A stretch of 64,000 bases of DNA, from the NCBI GenBank assembly GCA_021399435.1, contig JAJTUP010000011.1, forward strand, positions 62,001-126,000. The letters run 5' to 3'. The notes under the pieces were generated by a model. The model searched no databases, was not told the DNA's origin, and worked only from the letters and a program-made list of their open reading frames with translations. Shown here piece by piece: positions 1 through 10,188 of this stretch. Origin of the DNA: Diaporthe sp. PMI_573 (Eukaryota > Ascomycota > Sordariomycetes > Diaporthales > Diaporthaceae). Made by a program: the position numbers and the translations under genes. Positions within the stretch are counted from its first letter, which is position 1, and each line of letters starts with the position of its first letter.

Positions 1-669
1 GGCGGCTGCCACGGTTGAAGACCAGCATTACAGGCATTGAAACGGGAAACGGCGTTTGGTAGACTCCATAGAACTAGGCGGTGGAGCACAAGGCTTACAC
101 GGGGGCTGCTTGTACATACACTCCCCGCAGGAAGGCCGACATACAACTAATTCTCTTGAGTAATCATCAGGCCGGGCGATATCGAGTCACATGCGTAAAA
201 TATTATTACTCGGCTGCTCAGAGGGACGACCTGGGCTCCGCAACGAGGAGCACGTTGTCATAGAAGGTCGCTACCTGCCCAGATTATCTTGCTTTCATTG
301 CCAAACCTGGCCTGACAGATCACGAGCTTTGGTCGGGTGTCTGCCGCGCGGCCACAGCATCTACCCCCCAGCCCTCCTGTGGAATAAACCTTGTGGAGGT
401 CAGCCTCTTCTAGTACAGCCTCTTCTAGAACAGCCTCCCATAGGACAGCCTCCCATAGGACAGCCTCCCACAAGATACCCTCCCATAGGACACCCTCCCT
501 TAGGAAAACCTCCTATGATATAGCTAGATAGAAGATGAGAAGAAGACTAAGCTATAGAGGCTGCACAATAACGTTTTTACGTTTCTTGAATTGTAGCTGT
601 ATTACTGGGATAATGTATGTGATAATGTATGTGAAGTGGTGTTGGCAAACGACAAAAACACACGTGTAA
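1..669. other. Non-coding left edge, 3' flank of P450
   Basis: No supported gene. The only structure is the 15-bp tandem repeat at 400-519. Open frames at 81-263 and 191-523 begin with GTG or ATG but match nothing, and the second is open mainly because the repeat unit is a multiple of three. Confidence 0.5.
400..519. repeat. Minisatellite, eight 15-bp units
   Basis: Eight contiguous 15-nt units. Consensus is near ACAGCCTCCCATAGG; units 3 and 4 are identical, units 1-2 share a CTTCTAG variant, and units 5-8 drift. Because the unit is a multiple of three, all frames stay open and one reads as a Gln-Pro-Pro-Ile-Gly-like pentapeptide repeat, but no gene context supports translation. There are no CRISPR-like spacers, since units abut directly. 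Confidence 0.85.
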
Positions 670-2540
670 TTACACGACTCGAGAGGTGGCGACTGCCCGC
701 TTGACACGCACAGACAACCCCTTGGGTATTACGAACCAGTAGTCCTCGCATTGCCAATCTTGGTTGGGCTTCTCCAGCTCAAAGTCGAACTCTCTCAGGA
801 GCCTGGGCATCAGCTTTGATATCTCCAGGATGCTGATGTGCTTGCCCACACAAGATCTTGAGCCGGATCCGAACGGCACTGATTCGGGCCGCAATTAGCG
901 AGTCTGGCAAACATCATCACAAGCACCATGATGGCCACTTACTGTAATACGCCTCCATCCGCTGCAATCGGTACTTGTCTCCGGCTTGCGCGGCGGCTTG
1001 AGCCTCAAGCCAACGTTCTGGCCGGAATTCTTTGGCATCACCGCCCCAGACTTCTTCGTTGAAATGCTGAGGGACCCAAAAGTCAGCCTCTTCTCGGCCC
1101 AAGGGGGGCCCAGACACTTTCCCTGAGACGGGATGTGTGGAGCAACTTACAGCGACCCAAGCATTGATGCCGACGTTGGTCCCCGCGGGCAGGTACTGCC
1201 CAGCGATGTCAACTCCGCCCTCTGGAACGACACGCCAAAGAGGAAGCCCCACGGCCGAGTGTAGTCGCAGGGCTTCCTTGACCACCGCGTCAAAATAGGG
1301 CATCCGCTGCGTCTCCTTGAACGTCGGGCGTGCTGACAGCTGACCCTTGGCAGTAAAACTCTCAATCTCTTCCTTCAGCTTGACAAGAACCCGCGGGGTC
1401 TTCAACAGGTAGTAGAGTATGCCCGACAGACTCGTAGCAGTCGTGTCAGAGCCCGCATTGATGTTAGCCAGACCCACAAGGAAGACGTGGTACATGGTTG
1501 TCTTCTCGGGGTTGTCTTCATGCTGGTCGAGAAGCCGATCCAAGAAGTCCCTCGTAACCCCTTCCTCCCGAGTCTTTGCCTTATCACCAGGATTTCTTAA
1601 TTGCCTCTCCCCCTCTCTGATGGCCATTCGACGCTTGACAAAATCCATAGTGGTCACACGGCCTTTGGCCCCGAACAGCTGCAACTTGCTGGCCGGATAA
1701 AAGATCCAACTATGTAGCCATGACACGATGCCAACAAGGGTCGAGTACCGCAGCACGTCATGGAGATCACTCATCATCCCCCGGATGTCGTCGCCCCGGT
1801 CGAGGAAGCCAAAGCGGCTACCATAGGTAATACAAGCAATCACGTCAAAGGCGTAGCACTGAAACCAATGACCCATATTGACGGATTCACCGGTGTCTGC
1901 CATCTCTTGCAGCCTCCGGGCAAAGACGTCCGCGCACTCATCCACGAAGGTCTCGTAAGACACCAAAGAGGTCATGCTGTAGAGGTTTTGGAAGCGCTTG
2001 CGGGTCTCAGCGTGGCGAACTATGTTCTGGTCGGAGAAGAGGGTAAAGTTCCCTGGCCCAGGGGCTCTCCAGGCGGTATACCAGTCGCTCTTGGGAAACT
2101 TGGAGCCGACTTATAAAAGTTTGTCAGCGAGCTACTTCTTCAAAACCTCGGAACAGCACAAATACGGTGGGGCAAGGAATTCCATGTGGTTTCTGAGGCG
2201 CGTCCGCATTGCCACGCCGCTCTCGAGAGCGCCTCGCAAGGAGCGGAAGTCCCTGGCCAAGCTACTTACTCCCATAGACAGTCTTTAAAGCGCTTGGATC
2301 ATCGATGCTCACGAGGTCTTCACCCAGGCGCAGGACAGGTCCATACTTGCGATGCAAGGTTTTGTTCTCATAGTGGAAGCGGCCATGGCGAACGCGGTTC
2401 AGGTAGAACAGGTTAGTGAATCGGGCTGCGACGGGACCTGGCACTTTGCGAAGGGGCGAGGAAAAGGCCACCAAGAGGGCATACAGGACACCCAAGCCGG
2501 CAAGGGTAGCCAGACCGAGTGCGATGGAGTGCCAAGTCAT
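670..2540 (-). CDS. Cytochrome P450 monooxygenase (pisatin demethylase-like class)
   Basis: Four exons on the minus strand: 2540-2270, 2109-1151, 1066-943 and 878-670, giving 520 residues. Introns of 160, 84 and 64 nt all have GTAAGT donors. The ATG at 2540 is chosen because it begins a hydrophobic anchor (MTWHSIALGLATLAGLGVLY); the upstream in-frame extension is not membrane-like. Visible hallmarks in order: proline-rich hinge (KVPGP), WxxxR-type segment, I-helix AGSDTT, ExxR (KEALRLH), PERW, and the heme-Cys motif FGSGSRSCVG encoded in the last exon. It should be an ER-anchored heme-thiolate oxygenase needing P450 reductase. The overall pattern (PKSDWYTAWRAPGPGNFTLF) resembles the fungal pisatin-demethylase/benzoate-hydroxylase group; the substrate cannot be read from the sequence. 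No pathway backbone gene is adjacent. Confidence 0.9.
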
Positions 2541-3401
2541 TATCAGTGAACAGGCTGTCGAAACAGTCTTTTGTCGAAACCCTTTGAAGTTGATGTCCTC
2601 GAAGCGGATGAAGTACACAGTCGCCGAGGTGATCATATAGATAGCCCTTGTCCCGGTGGAGGCCCGGATGAGCCGGGGGTGATTGAGGGGTGGTGGCTGT
2701 TTCCATGGTCTCTCCGTTTGAAATCTACTGCGTAAGTTGGGGTCGCTCCCTCCACCTTTCCGTGAGACTCGGCAAGGAACAACCGACCCAGGGGGTGGGC
2801 GTACTTTGGCCGCGGAGGGCTCTTATTTAGTCTTTTTACTGGCAGACACAATTCTTATGACCGGAGTCTGAGCGGTCCCCCACCACAATATGATCATGAC
2901 TGGTCCTCACCTACCTGGAAAGACCAATCCTTGATGGCATCAAGCCCGCCGTGTGCACCACTAGATGCCTTTGATTTGGCTGTGGTTATTCAGTGAAGCA
3001 TTTGGCTTATAAGTAAAGGAACCTCACGATGGCTCGCATGATATTTTCTCCCCTCATCATCACCATGTGCTGGCTTAGTCTCCAGTCAGTTGGAGTCAGG
3101 TATGGTGCTCTTTGGGACCCAGACTTTGTTGATTGTGCGATACCGAGGCATGATTTTCTTTTTGTTAGTTCGGGGGGGGGGGGGGGTAATTGACCACAAA
3201 ACTCAGTCGCAATCAGACAGGGTTCGGGTAAAAAAAAACGTCACCTCCCTTTAGCTTGATGAACTTGTTGCGCCTACGTCGAGAGTCTCTCCTTCCCCCT
3301 TCCCTCTTTGACAATAACTATCACGAAGAAGAAAGCGCCTCTGAGGATCACTATCGACGGGAAGTTGCGGCAAGCTGGCCGGATCTGCCTGCCCACTTAC
3401 G
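2541..3401. other. Divergent promoter region, P450 / nucleotidase
   Basis: 860 bp separating two divergently transcribed genes, so it probably contains both promoters. It holds a 15-nt G homopolymer (3172-3186). A 54-codon ATG frame at 3029-3193 with a hydrophobic start ends in glycines coded by the G tract; I do not accept it as a gene. Confidence 0.5.
3172..3186. repeat. Poly-G homopolymer, 15 nt
   Basis: Fifteen consecutive G residues between divergent genes. The length is prone to replication slippage and sequencing error, and could fold as a G-rich structure. Confidence 0.85.
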
Positions 3402-4505
3402 ATGGATTCACCATACTCGAACGAGTTGAAAATTGCGTTCGAAACCATCCAGCAAGCTGCAAAACTCAGCCAGTTTGTCCTGTCCCAAGCTGGAAAAGAT
3501 GGCGCCCACGACTTGGGCGTTGTCTCCAAGGACGACTTGAGTCCTGTGACCATTGCAGACTTCGCTATCCAAGCTTTGCTTACCAGCACGCTGCACGCGC
3601 ATTTCCCAGGTGACAGGTTCGTCGGCGAAGAGTCAGCGGGTCAGCTAAGGGCCAATCCTACTTTGCTAGGCCGTGTGCAGGCTGCGCTACAGCACATCCA
3701 GAGCCAGCTTCAGGATGAGACCGAGTCTCTGGTGAGATTCCCCAGCTCGCCAGAGGAGATGTGCAAAATGCTCGACTGGTGCGGCATGGGAACGCCCGAC
3801 GTTGGGAGCAGGGTCTGGGTGTTCGACCCCATCGACGGCACTGAAAACTTTGTCAAGAACCTGGTCTACGCTATCAACGTCAGCCTACTGGAAGACGGCA
3901 GGCAGGTGCTGTCCGCTGTAGGATGCCCCAACCTGTCAATGGACGTCAAGTCGCCGGCTTCAGACAGCTCGTTGGATCCCTCGGGAGAGGGGAGTATCGC
4001 ATTCGCCGTGCGAGGCCATGGCGCTTTCACCCGGAAGCTCCCCGGCTTGTATCAAAGCACGGCCATACGCCGCCTGCCCCGGCACGCAGAGCAAGCCACA
4101 GGCCTACGATCCGTATCGTGCCTCAACAAGAGTGGCGTGCCAGCGGTTCACGAGTCTGCGGCCAGGCAGCTTGGGATCGATTACCCAGGGAGCGTCCTTC
4201 TGCCCTGGGTGCTCCGTTATGTGCTACTCGCGCTTGATGTCGGAAACACGACGTTCTGGGCATACAAATCAAGATCGAGGCTTGCAAAAATCTGGGACCA
4301 TGCCGGTGCTATGCTCCTGTTTGAAGAAGTAGGAGGCAAGATCACTGATGTTGACGGAAAGGATATCAATTGGAGTGCAGGGAGACAGATGGTTGCGAAT
4401 TACGGCATTGTGGCTGCCCCGAGCAACTTGCACGGGCGTGTGCTGGCCGCAGTCCGGGGAGCTTTACAGGAATTGAAACCCGATTTGCTGGAAGCTCCAA
4501 ACTGA
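3402..4505 (+). CDS. 3'(2'),5'-bisphosphate nucleotidase-like phosphatase (Hal2/Met22 family)
   Basis: Single-exon gene, 367 residues, about the size of yeast Hal2 (357 aa). Members of this lithium-sensitive inositol-monophosphatase superfamily hydrolyse PAP to AMP during sulfate assimilation, using two or three Mg ions. Metal-binding motifs are in place: Asp near 53 (VTIADFA), GEES at 75-78, DPIDGT at 142-147 and WDHAG at 298-302. The start ATG at 3402 is followed at once by the conserved N-terminal helix. The DPIDGT motif continues as ENF rather than the KGF common in Hal2, and there is an inserted Gln/Glu-rich helix near 93-110, so it may be a diverged paralogue with altered substrate preference. 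Cytosolic; no signal peptide. Confidence 0.88.
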   Translation: MDSPYSNELKIAFETIQQAAKLSQFVLSQAGKDGAHDLGVVSKDDLSPVTIADFAIQALLTSTLHAHFPGDRFVGEESAGQLRANPTLLGRVQAALQHIQSQLQDETESLVRFPSSPEEMCKMLDWCGMGTPDVGSRVWVFDPIDGTENFVKNLVYAINVSLLEDGRQVLSAVGCPNLSMDVKSPASDSSLDPSGEGSIAFAVRGHGAFTRKLPGLYQSTAIRRLPRHAEQATGLRSVSCLNKSGVPAVHESAARQLGIDYPGSVLLPWVLRYVLLALDVGNTTFWAYKSRSRLAKIWDHAGAMLLFEEVGGKITDVDGKDINWSAGRQMVANYGIVAAPSNLHGRVLAAVRGALQELKPDLLEAPN

Positions 4506-5981
4506 GCAGGCCGTATTTGGGTTCCATCAATCATCTTACCAGGCAGACGACGGCACGGGTTGCCACGGCGGCTTCAGGACACGGGTGCACACACGGTCTC
4601 ACTCGAGAGAACAGTAAGCTTTGCAGGACCTTGCGGTGGAGAGTGCGTTGGCTTTTCCAATCAGAAGAGCAGTGCCATGGCAAGTTCGTGTGAGACGTAT
4701 GTGCTCGCGGGAGGAACCCAGCGCGTGAGTGAGGATGTCAAGGTCATTCGGATTTCGAACTGACATGCGCGATGCTCCGAATATCCATAACCATCGTCGG
4801 CTCCGCAACATAGCCATCGACAAAACCTGCAGGGTTAAAACCACGGCGCGGCTAGATTTGCGCAGAGACATTAGAGTCGGATGACCCGGCTTGGCGCTTC
4901 TCAAGGCGGTGTTGCGAGCGTCCATCTCAACTGTCATCTCAACTTCACCAGCATACCTGTCATCTGAAACTGGCAGATCCAGGACATGAAACCTGGACTT
5001 GTCACTGCATATAGATCGCCAGCACGGCCGGCTACCAGCCTTAAACCCAACATGCTGGTTCTAGAATTTTCGTGGAAATGTTCGATGCTCGGTCTATGTC
5101 TCACGCCGCGTCAGCCCGCCCACATGCCTTTTTGCCCCGGTCGAATGTCTCACACCTGGCGAGAGGTCGTTCTCGCAGTATCGCCGTCAACTACCCTTAT
5201 CTTGGTCTGCACAATGCCAATGACTTTTGCACTATGCCTGATGCCTAGTCACCAGACCTTGAAGCACCCGAGGGACCGCCCACTTCGGTAGCTGGTTGGC
5301 CGGCATTACTCCGGTGCCTGCCCTGAGACCTGAATGTTTTCCGAACATCTTCGACAACGCATGGCCGGCGTCTGTGTTATGGCGAGTATCCCATCTTCAG
5401 CACGGCTCACCTTGGCGATGCTCAAGTTGAACACGTCAGGCCAAGGCGCCCCGAGCCCCCCTGGACCAGCAGAGCTTACGTTGTCGAAACTTGAAGTCAT
5501 GTCGGACGAGGGGTCGTCGCGACACAGCTGTAGGCTTTGACGATGGGTACTTGTACTCGTTGACGAATGGAAAGTGTGCTCCCATCCCGGCGGCATTTGA
5601 GAATCTCATTGCTCGTGTTGCGAGAAGGTATCATGATTGATTCAGTCAGGCCAGCGCGTGGTTTCGGCGGCCTCGATTGCGTGGCCACGATAGCTCGGCC
5701 GAATGAGCCGTGACAGGACAAGACGGGCAAGGAAGCAAGTGAATGCGCCAGCATGGCCACCTAGGTCACCGAGATATAAAGAGGCTCGGTTGAATCGATG
5801 AGGTCTGAAGCCGGTGTTGAAGGCATCCTCTCTACATACATACATACATCCGCGACCCAAGTACCACCACCTCTTCTCTCTTGTGACTCTTTAATTCGTC
5901 TCCGAGTTTGATACTCTGCAAGCAACAATCTCTGCAGGACAGGGCTTACGCAAACCATACGACTCTTGTAATCAGCCAAAC
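4506..5981. other. Intergenic, no gene seen
   Basis: About 1.5 kb. Frames are short, overlap on both strands and carry no recognisable motifs. A TATA-like site at 5775-5780 and a short ACAT repeat near 5835-5850 lie just upstream of the secreted-protein gene. Confidence 0.5.
5775..5780 (+). promoter_or_regulatory. Candidate TATA box
   Basis: TATAAA about 205 bp before the ATG at 5982, inside an imperfect inverted repeat (ccgag ... ctcgg). Suggestive of the core promoter of the small secreted-protein gene, leaving a long 5' leader. Confidence 0.35.
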
Positions 5982-6395
5982 ATGAAGCTCACTGCCTATA
6001 TCCTTCCCGTGCTGGCTCTGGGAGCCTATGCTGCCCCAGCCATCATCGACGGCGTAAGTCATCGACCACCAGAGCAAGCACAACTCGGCCGGCCCCGTGC
6101 ATCCAGATATGCTGACACTCGTCGTCCCATCTAGACTGGGTCCTCCGCTGTCGAGGCCCGGGGGCCGGCGAACGCCCCTCCCCCTCCCCCTCCCCCTCCA
6201 CCGGCTCCTGCGCAGGGCGGCGCTCCTCGACCCCCACGGGCAGTACATGATAGCGATATTGAAGCGCGGGACCCTCAAGGGCGGCCTCCACCCCGAGGGG
6301 GTAACCGGGCGGGCAACGGGGGTGGGAACAGCGGGGCGGGCCGCCCTCCGCCGCCGCCACCCAACCGCCGTGGTGAAATCGAGGAGCTTGAGTGA
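5982..6395 (+). CDS. Small secreted Pro/Gly-rich protein
   Basis: Two exons, 5982-6053 and 6135-6395, encoding 110 residues; the 81-nt intron has a GTAAGT donor, a CTGAC branch site and CTAG acceptor. Exon 1 codes almost exactly for a signal peptide (MKLTAYILPVLALGAYAAPA). Exon 2 is low-complexity: an uninterrupted run of nine prolines, a Gly/Asn/Arg-rich middle, a second proline run and an acidic end (EIEELE). There are no cysteines in the mature part, so it is probably an unfolded secreted or cell-wall-associated peptide. I recognise no family. The splice join fuses the signal peptide in frame to a 261-nt open exon, which is the main evidence it is real. Confidence 0.62.
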
Positions 6396-6818
6396 TAGAA
6401 TTCGGTGGCAGGTGTGAGAGACGGCATGGGTTAGGGACTCACACTGTGGGCCGATGCCCAGATTGTGTACACGTGTGTACAGTATATATATTTATATATA
6501 TCATACATATACATATCACTTGCTGCTTCTTCCTCCTCCTCCAGCGGTTGGGATGGGCAGGGGAGATGCAGACTGGGAGGTGGGAGACAAGCGACAATAG
6601 CGGGCGCAAAAGCAGCGTTAGAAACCCTAATCCAAAAAGACCTCACACACTCTGACACTTCGCGAACTGCAGGCATGCTGCTCCTAGGGGTCCAGGTGGT
6701 TGATCGGGATCGGCGAGGCGGCAGGCCAAGGTCAGACCACCTGTGGGGACCCCAGCTTGAATCCTGCCGAACCGGAACTTTGCGGAGGCACGCTACAAGG
6801 GCTACACTGCAGGCGACC

Positions 6819-6831
6819 GGGGGGGGGGGGG
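6819..6831. repeat. Poly-G homopolymer, 13 nt
   Basis: Thirteen G residues immediately before the TACCTAGGTA doublet. Confidence 0.85.
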
Positions 6832-6848
6832 TAGCATACATAGGTAGG

Positions 6849-6870
6849 TACCTAGGTAGGTACCTAGGTA
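6849..6870. repeat. TACCTAGGTA palindrome, two copies
   Basis: Perfect 10-bp palindromes at 6849-6858 and 6861-6870, embedded in a TAGG-rich run. Further perfect copies occur at 43046, 49959 and 57008. Confidence 0.85.
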
Positions 6871-7043
6871 GTATCAGCAGGAGCTAGGAAGCGGCCAAGC
6901 ATCCATCGGCGCCGACGCGCTGCTGGCAACGCACAACGAGCAAAGCAAAACCGGCTCCTGACGACACTTTTCCTTCCAGTCCGATTCTCCTCCCACCTCG
7001 TTCCTTGTTCGTCCCATTCCTGTTCCTGTCCACCACAAGAACG

Positions 7044-8678
7044 ATGCTGTCCACACCCCTCCGATTCGCCGCCCGGCGAGCAGCTGCTCCTCGCTACGTT
7101 GCATCTCTGCGCGCAGCGTCGACCTGGGCAAACGTGCCCCAGGGTCCTCCGGTATGTGCTTGGAACACACCTCTGCACCAGCTCCTGATGGCCTCACTTG
7201 CCGTCTCAATTGCACTGCCCGCGCTGACTTGTTGCAGGATGTAAGTCGATGAACATGAGAATACCTGTCTTGGGCTTGCAAATACTGATTGTGCATCGCC
7301 CCATGTCGTCAGGCCATTCTGGGTACGTCGGCCAATCGTCTCCCTCTCGTGAACCAAACTGACTTCCACCCCCCCTCACCACAGGTATCACCGAGGCATT
7401 CAAGGCCGACTCCTTCGACAAGAAGATTAACCTCGGTAACCATCATGCCCGCGCCCCGCCGCCTCCGTCAAGACCGCCAGCAGCAGTGACACTGACCCGC
7501 GAGCGCCCATAGGTGTTGGCGCCTACCGGGACGACAAGGGCAAGCCGTACGTCTTGCCCACGGTGCGCAAGGCCGAGGACAAGGTCATCCAGTCACGCCT
7601 GAATAAGGAGTACGCCGGCATCACCGGTGTGCCCGAGTTCACCGCATCTGCCGCCAAGTTGGCCTACGGCAAGGACAGCTCCGCCCTCGGCCGCATCGCC
7701 ATCACGCAGTCCATCTCCGGCACCGGCGCCCTGCGCATCGGCGGCGAGTTCCTGGCCCGCTTCTACCCCGGCGACAAGACAATCTACATCCCCACCCCTT
7801 CGTGGGCCAACCATGCCGCCGTCTTCAAGGACTCGGGCCTCAACGTCCAGAAGTACCGCTACTACAACAAGGACACCATCGGCCTGGACTTTGACGGCCT
7901 GGTCGCAGACATCAACGCCGCCCCCAAGGGCAGCGTCTTCCTGCTGCACGCCTGTGCCCACAACCCCACCGGCGTCGACCCCACCCCAGACCAGTGGAGG
8001 GCAATCGAGGCCGCCATCAGCCAGCGCCAGCACTATGTCTTCTTCGACATGGCCTACCAGGGCTTCGCCAGCGGCGACACCAACAAGGACGCATTTGCGC
8101 TGCGTTACTTTGTCGAGAAAGGCCACAACCCCTGTCTGGCCCAGTCCTTTGCAAAGAACATGGGCCTGTACGGCGAGCGCGCCGGCGCCTTCTCCGTCGT
8201 GTGCGAGTCCGCCGAGGAGAAGAAGCGCGTCGACTCCCAGATCAAGATCATCGTGCGGCCCCTGTACTCTAACCCCCCCATCCACGGCGCCCGCATCGCC
8301 GCCGAGATCCTCAACAACCCCGAGCTGTACGACCAGTGGCTGGTCGAGGTCAAGGGGATGGCCGACCGCATCATCACCATGCGTGCACTGCTGAAGGAGA
8401 AGCTAGAGCAGCTCGGCTCCAAGCACGACTGGTCGCACATCACCAGCCAGATCGGCATGTTTGCCTACACTGGCCTGACCCCTGAGCAGATGTAAGACAC
8501 GCGAGGGCCTCGAGCCATCTGATCTGAACAAGGCGAGTTACTGACACCAGACCTTAGGGATGATCTAGCAAAGAAGCATTCTGTTTATGCCACCAAGGAC
8601 GGCCGTATCTCTGTCGCCGGCATTACCAGCGACAACGTTGGCAGGCTGGCCGAGGCTATCTACGCTGTCAAGGGCTAG
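7044..8678 (+). CDS. Aspartate aminotransferase, mitochondrial
   Basis: Six exons: 7044-7151, 7238-7240, 7313-7322, 7385-7435, 7513-8491 and 8558-8678; total 423 residues, normal for the family (about 400-430). It interconverts aspartate/2-oxoglutarate and oxaloacetate/glutamate with PLP. The N-terminus ([20 protein letters not shown]) is Arg/Ala-rich and lacks acids, as in a matrix-targeting presequence, followed by the conserved [10 protein letters not shown] start of the enzyme. PLP lysine lies in [22 protein letters not shown] and HNPTG are also intact. Exon 2 is only three bases (GAT, the conserved Asp of GPPD) and exon 3 only ten; both are flanked by good splice signals and both are needed to restore the conserved GPPDAILG segment. 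The large exon has very strong GC-ending codon bias, suggesting high expression. Confidence 0.93.
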
Positions 8679-10188
8679 CGTGGATGATCAAGCACGCCGC
8701 ACTTTTGGGATACCGGCGTTGATCCTATGTCAGGCATCGATGTTTAGATAATATCTGAAAATCAAGGGGCATGTACGGCTATCTACAGTGTATTGACTGC
8801 TATTGTGAGAGACATCCTAGACCGGAACATGAGCGATAGATGTTAGATCTGGCGCGCTTTTGGCCCGGATAGACAGTATACCCGATATATCCTATCTGAG
8901 TCAGAGCCCAACAGCCTGCTTGCATTACTTGTGTCTTATGTGTCTGCTGAAAGGCATCGAATTCCACAATGGGCACGGGAATCGGCGGACAGCTCGTGGA
9001 CCTGGGCCCCCGGGTAAACATACTGTCGACACCGCCTCAATATCCCAAGGTTGGACAAAGATAAAAGAGAAGTAAACGTAGACTATATATGGCTTTCTAG
9101 TACAGGTGTACGAACATACATCATTTGCCCTTTGCATCGTACAAAGGTGCTGAGATCCAGTCTGAGACCATTGATGACGGTCGCTACAGCGCCTTTAAAA
9201 ATACCCTGCACACAGCGGTCAAGCCACTGGCATACAGTTCGAACGATAACATGGAAGCTGTCACTTCATTAGTGAATACTGATTCCGTATCTGCTGCTAG
9301 ACTTTTCCTAGTTTTAGTCAGTATGGGTACCTACCAAAATATGTAAAGAATATGAGTCAGGCCTGTTGTGATTATCAGTCATCGAATGCCTGTATATTGT
9401 TCTCACTTTGTGTGGTCCCAGGAGAGGAAGCAAGAATTTTGGTCTCTCTGTAGGAATATACTGTTACTGCATCGTTACTGCAAAAGGTTCACGGTAGCGC
9501 TTTGCATCCCGCATGTCGAGCCACGTAGTCCGTTACATGTGTGGACTCTTGTGGTAGTCTGCGGTCATACAGGAACATTGAAAAGATTAAGTGAAGCCTT
9601 GGCTATGGGCAGGCAGGACGCAAACAGATGCGCCTCACAATGCCATCAACCGGTGGGTGTATCGCGTCAGGACTAGTGTCTTAACAGCCGAGTGACGTCG
9701 GGAAGAATCACATTGAATCCTCGAAAGCATTTTTCCAACTTCTGAACTCAAGGCGACAATAATTTGTTGAGGCAATCCGCGAGGCCTTCTTTCTAAAGCT
9801 ATCAGGTGACAAAGTCGATCATTTCTTCCTCGCCACGACACACTTGACATTTTCGTGATGCTCTGACATGTAACACTTCTGTTGAGACTATCAAAGGCTT
9901 GCTGCCCGTCGAGTGCCTGGCTCATCAAACAACACTCGCTGCAGTACCTGAAAGCCCAGCATTGCCAGGTTGTACCATACCGGTCTGTGACTTAGCTTCC
10001 ATAGACACGGTCATTTCTTCATCGATCGCCCTGATTTGAGTTCCCAGTTCCCGCTCATTAACCTCCATCTGTTTACATGGACGGCTCCCCACTTGTTGGC
10101 ACCCGTCCGCCGTAGTTGTCGTCGTCTGTCTGGAGTCTTTAGAGCTCCAAGTAATACTGATAGATCCCCAGAACCAATTATTATGATT
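8679..10188. other. Intergenic, no gene seen
   Basis: 1.5 kb between the convergent aminotransferase and receptor relic. Only short unrelated frames; nothing I can support. Confidence 0.5.

Larger units (their letters stand above)
6396..7043. other. Intergenic with low-complexity tracts
   Basis: Contains an AT-rich microsatellite-like stretch (about 6482-6517), a 13-nt G tract (6819-6831) and a palindromic TACCTAGGTA doublet (6849-6870). The last ~150 bp should hold the aspartate aminotransferase promoter and leader. Confidence 0.55.

Noticed and set aside
400..519. CRISPR array
   Set aside because: 15-bp units abut without spacers, and the genome is eukaryotic.
3029..3193. 54-codon ATG frame with hydrophobic start and poly-Gly end
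   Set aside because: The end is produced by the G15 tract; no family, no conserved splice structure, and it sits in a divergent promoter.
7593..8394. Long frames of 230-255 codons inside the aminotransferase, both strands
   Set aside because: Shadows caused by strong GC-ending codon bias in the real exon.
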